From a bacterium (GTDB lineage Bacteria; Thermotogota; Thermotogae; Mesoaciditogales; Mesoaciditogaceae), in NCBI GenBank assembly GCA_021800445.1, contig JAJYYZ010000013.1, positions 1 to 44,464 on the forward strand: 44,464 nucleotides of DNA, read 5' to 3'. Shown here piece after piece: positions 43,429-44,464 of this stretch. A program made the position numbers and the translations under genes. Position 1 is the stretch's first letter, and every line of letters starts with the position of its first letter. The notes beneath the pieces were generated by a model that had not been told where the DNA came from, searched no databases, and worked only from the letters and a program-made list of their open reading frames with translations.

Positions 43429-44464
43429 GTGCGGCTGAGAAATTGTGTTAACTCTAATGGGTGGAAGTCCCATCGAAATAATGCCCAACCAGCAGTTTTG
43501 TAGTTAGCCTTGGAGATATTCAGGCAACTGAATGTTTTAAGCGTAGGCAAATAAGATAACGGGCTGAAAACGATGAGTTGAAGTGATTGAGCACCGAAAT
43601 GTATTGAAAGATGAGATTGGCCAATGCGTTGCTCCCTGCAGAAGGCAACATTGGTAAAGACGTTATGGTGAGTCCTTACCAACACTCCGGTGTCTGAGAA
43701 CTCAGCACGTTATGATTGAGAGTTAACAGAAACTCAGGAGATCCTGTCTGTTCTCTGAATAGAGTATGCCTTACAAGTCTAAACAGCGAGGAAGGCAAAA
43801 GACGGGCAGGAAGTCGGATAGTTGCGTAGTATCTAAGAAACGGCGTAATGGCCGCGGAGAGAAGGCAACTACATTAAAGAGGACTTTGTAAGGGAAACAA
43901 TTGCTGCACACAGAGGTGGAAAACGATTGGAAACGAAACTTGCAAGGATAGCACAGATTGCGAAAGAAAGGCCGAAGGAGAAATTCACAAGTTTAGCACA
44001 TCTCATAAATGAAGAAATGTTGCTTGAATGCCACAATGAACTGAAAGCAAATAAAGCGGCCGGTGTTGACGAGGTCACCAAAGCGGAATACGAAGAAAAC
44101 CTTCAAGAAAATATTAAAAGGCTACACGAATCGTTGAAGGATATGACCTACATTCCGCAACCAGTCAGACGGGTGTACATTCCCAAACCCGGCAAATCAG
44201 AACTAAGGCCTCTCGGAATACCGGCATACGAAGATAAGATAGTACAACTGGCAATAAGCAAGATACTCACAGCCATATTCGAACAGGACTTCATGAATTT
44301 CTCATATGGATTCAGACCGAACAGAAGTGCCCATGATGCTTTAAGAAGTCTAAATGAAATTATAATGACAAAGAAAATAAACTGGATAGTAGATGCGGAC
44401 ATAAAAGGCTTCTTCGAGCATGTAGACCACGCATGGATGATGCGATGTTTAGAAGTAAGAATCG
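43429..44464 (+). mobile_element. Group II intron, 5' part (continues past window)
   Basis: GTGCG at 43429-43433 fits the group II 5' splice-site consensus GUGYG. About 500 nt of structured, gene-free RNA follow (domains I-IV), then a reverse transcriptase reading frame with conserved motifs from 43927. The intron continues beyond 44464, so domains V and VI and the 3' border are not visible. Group II introns are self-splicing RNAs that move by retrohoming. The class is not assigned. Confidence 0.85.
43927..44464 (+). CDS. ltrA: Group II intron reverse transcriptase/maturase (partial)
   Basis: The first 179 codons of an intron-encoded protein, open to the window edge. Visible RT motifs are LKANKAAGVDEVT, RRVYIPKPGKSELRPLGIP, EDKIVQLAISKIL, NFSYGFRPNRSAHDALR and WIVDADIKGFFEHVDH. 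The YADD active site and maturase X domain lie beyond the window. TTG 43927 is chosen because AGAGGTGGA sits 6 nt before it; the same frame extends upstream but has no standard start with a ribosome binding site. It copies and helps splice the intron RNA. Confidence 0.93.
   Translation, partial: METKLARIAQIAKERPKEKFTSLAHLINEEMLLECHNELKANKAAGVDEVTKAEYEENLQENIKRLHESLKDMTYIPQPVRRVYIPKPGKSELRPLGIPAYEDKIVQLAISKILTAIFEQDFMNFSYGFRPNRSAHDALRSLNEIIMTKKINWIVDADIKGFFEHVDHAWMMRCLEVRI

Noticed and set aside
43374-43685. 103-codon minus-strand ORF in the intron 5' region
   Set aside because: It is antisense to the structured intron RNA and resembles no protein family.
1-44464. tRNA or rRNA genes
   Set aside because: I saw no cloverleaf with a T-arm TTCGA pattern in proper context, and no rRNA-like sequence, on either strand; a covariance search would settle this.

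Overview
The window is about 44.5 kb of AT-rich, gene-dense bacterial chromosome using the standard bacterial code, with many 1-8 nt gene overlaps and strong GGAGG-type ribosome binding sites. The gene set fits a thermophilic anaerobe. It includes a two-subunit glycyl-tRNA synthetase, a SpoVS-like protein without sporulation genes nearby, ferredoxin-bearing MinD-type ATPases, a DUF5320/NifX-type protein pair, a cyclic-2,3-diphosphoglycerate-synthetase-like protein and a sugar ABC transporter whose binding protein has no lipobox. My best guess is the phylum Thermotogota, possibly its deep, less studied lineages. That is inference from gene content; no rRNA gene is present to confirm it.

Layout. 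1-4 kb: a small membrane protein, then a membrane histidine kinase with an NtrC-type regulator. 4-5.5 kb: a B12-binding/radical SAM gene split by one in-frame TGA. 5.5-10.5 kb: an MFS/TauE transporter pair, a PadR regulator with a DUF2934 protein, and a divergent arsenic operon (arsR, arsC, acr3). 10.6-16 kb: a flavin disulfide reductase, a truncated carboxymuconolactone-decarboxylase remnant, a Gfo/Idh oxidoreductase, a deoxynucleoside kinase, the cyclic-DPG-synthetase-like gene and an O6-methylguanine methyltransferase. 16.2-26.5 kb: one long minus-strand operon running Mut7-C protein, GAF/PAS histidine kinase, response regulator, ileS, glyQ, glyS, a 43-residue ORF and a beta-propeller protein. 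26.5-30.2 kb: dus, spoVS and yqhQ, convergent with a phosphate-type MFS transporter.

30.3-37.8 kb (minus strand) is a redox and Fe-S region. It holds a CGGC protein, an Old-Yellow-Enzyme-type reductase, an MBL-fold hydrolase, a radical SAM enzyme, a Gly/Arg-tailed ferredoxin, two MinD-like ATPases each with a ferredoxin insert, a NifX-type protein and a Gly-rich DUF5320-type protein. A consensus promoter at 37772-37800 drives the start of this cluster. An apparent IS200/IS605 remnant interrupts it. 38-43.3 kb (plus strand): a sugar ABC binding protein, a fused double permease, rsmG, a LipM-like acyltransferase and rsmI. The window ends inside a group II intron with its reverse transcriptase.

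The least explained signal lies between the genes. Arrays of degenerate 7-bp units with no spacers recur at six places. Three of them are preceded by a related AT-rich end module, and one complete copy carries that module again, inverted, at its far end. The group II intron appears to have landed inside one of these arrays. They look like an uncharacterised family of interspersed elements, comparable in unit length to the heptanucleotide repeats known from filamentous cyanobacteria.
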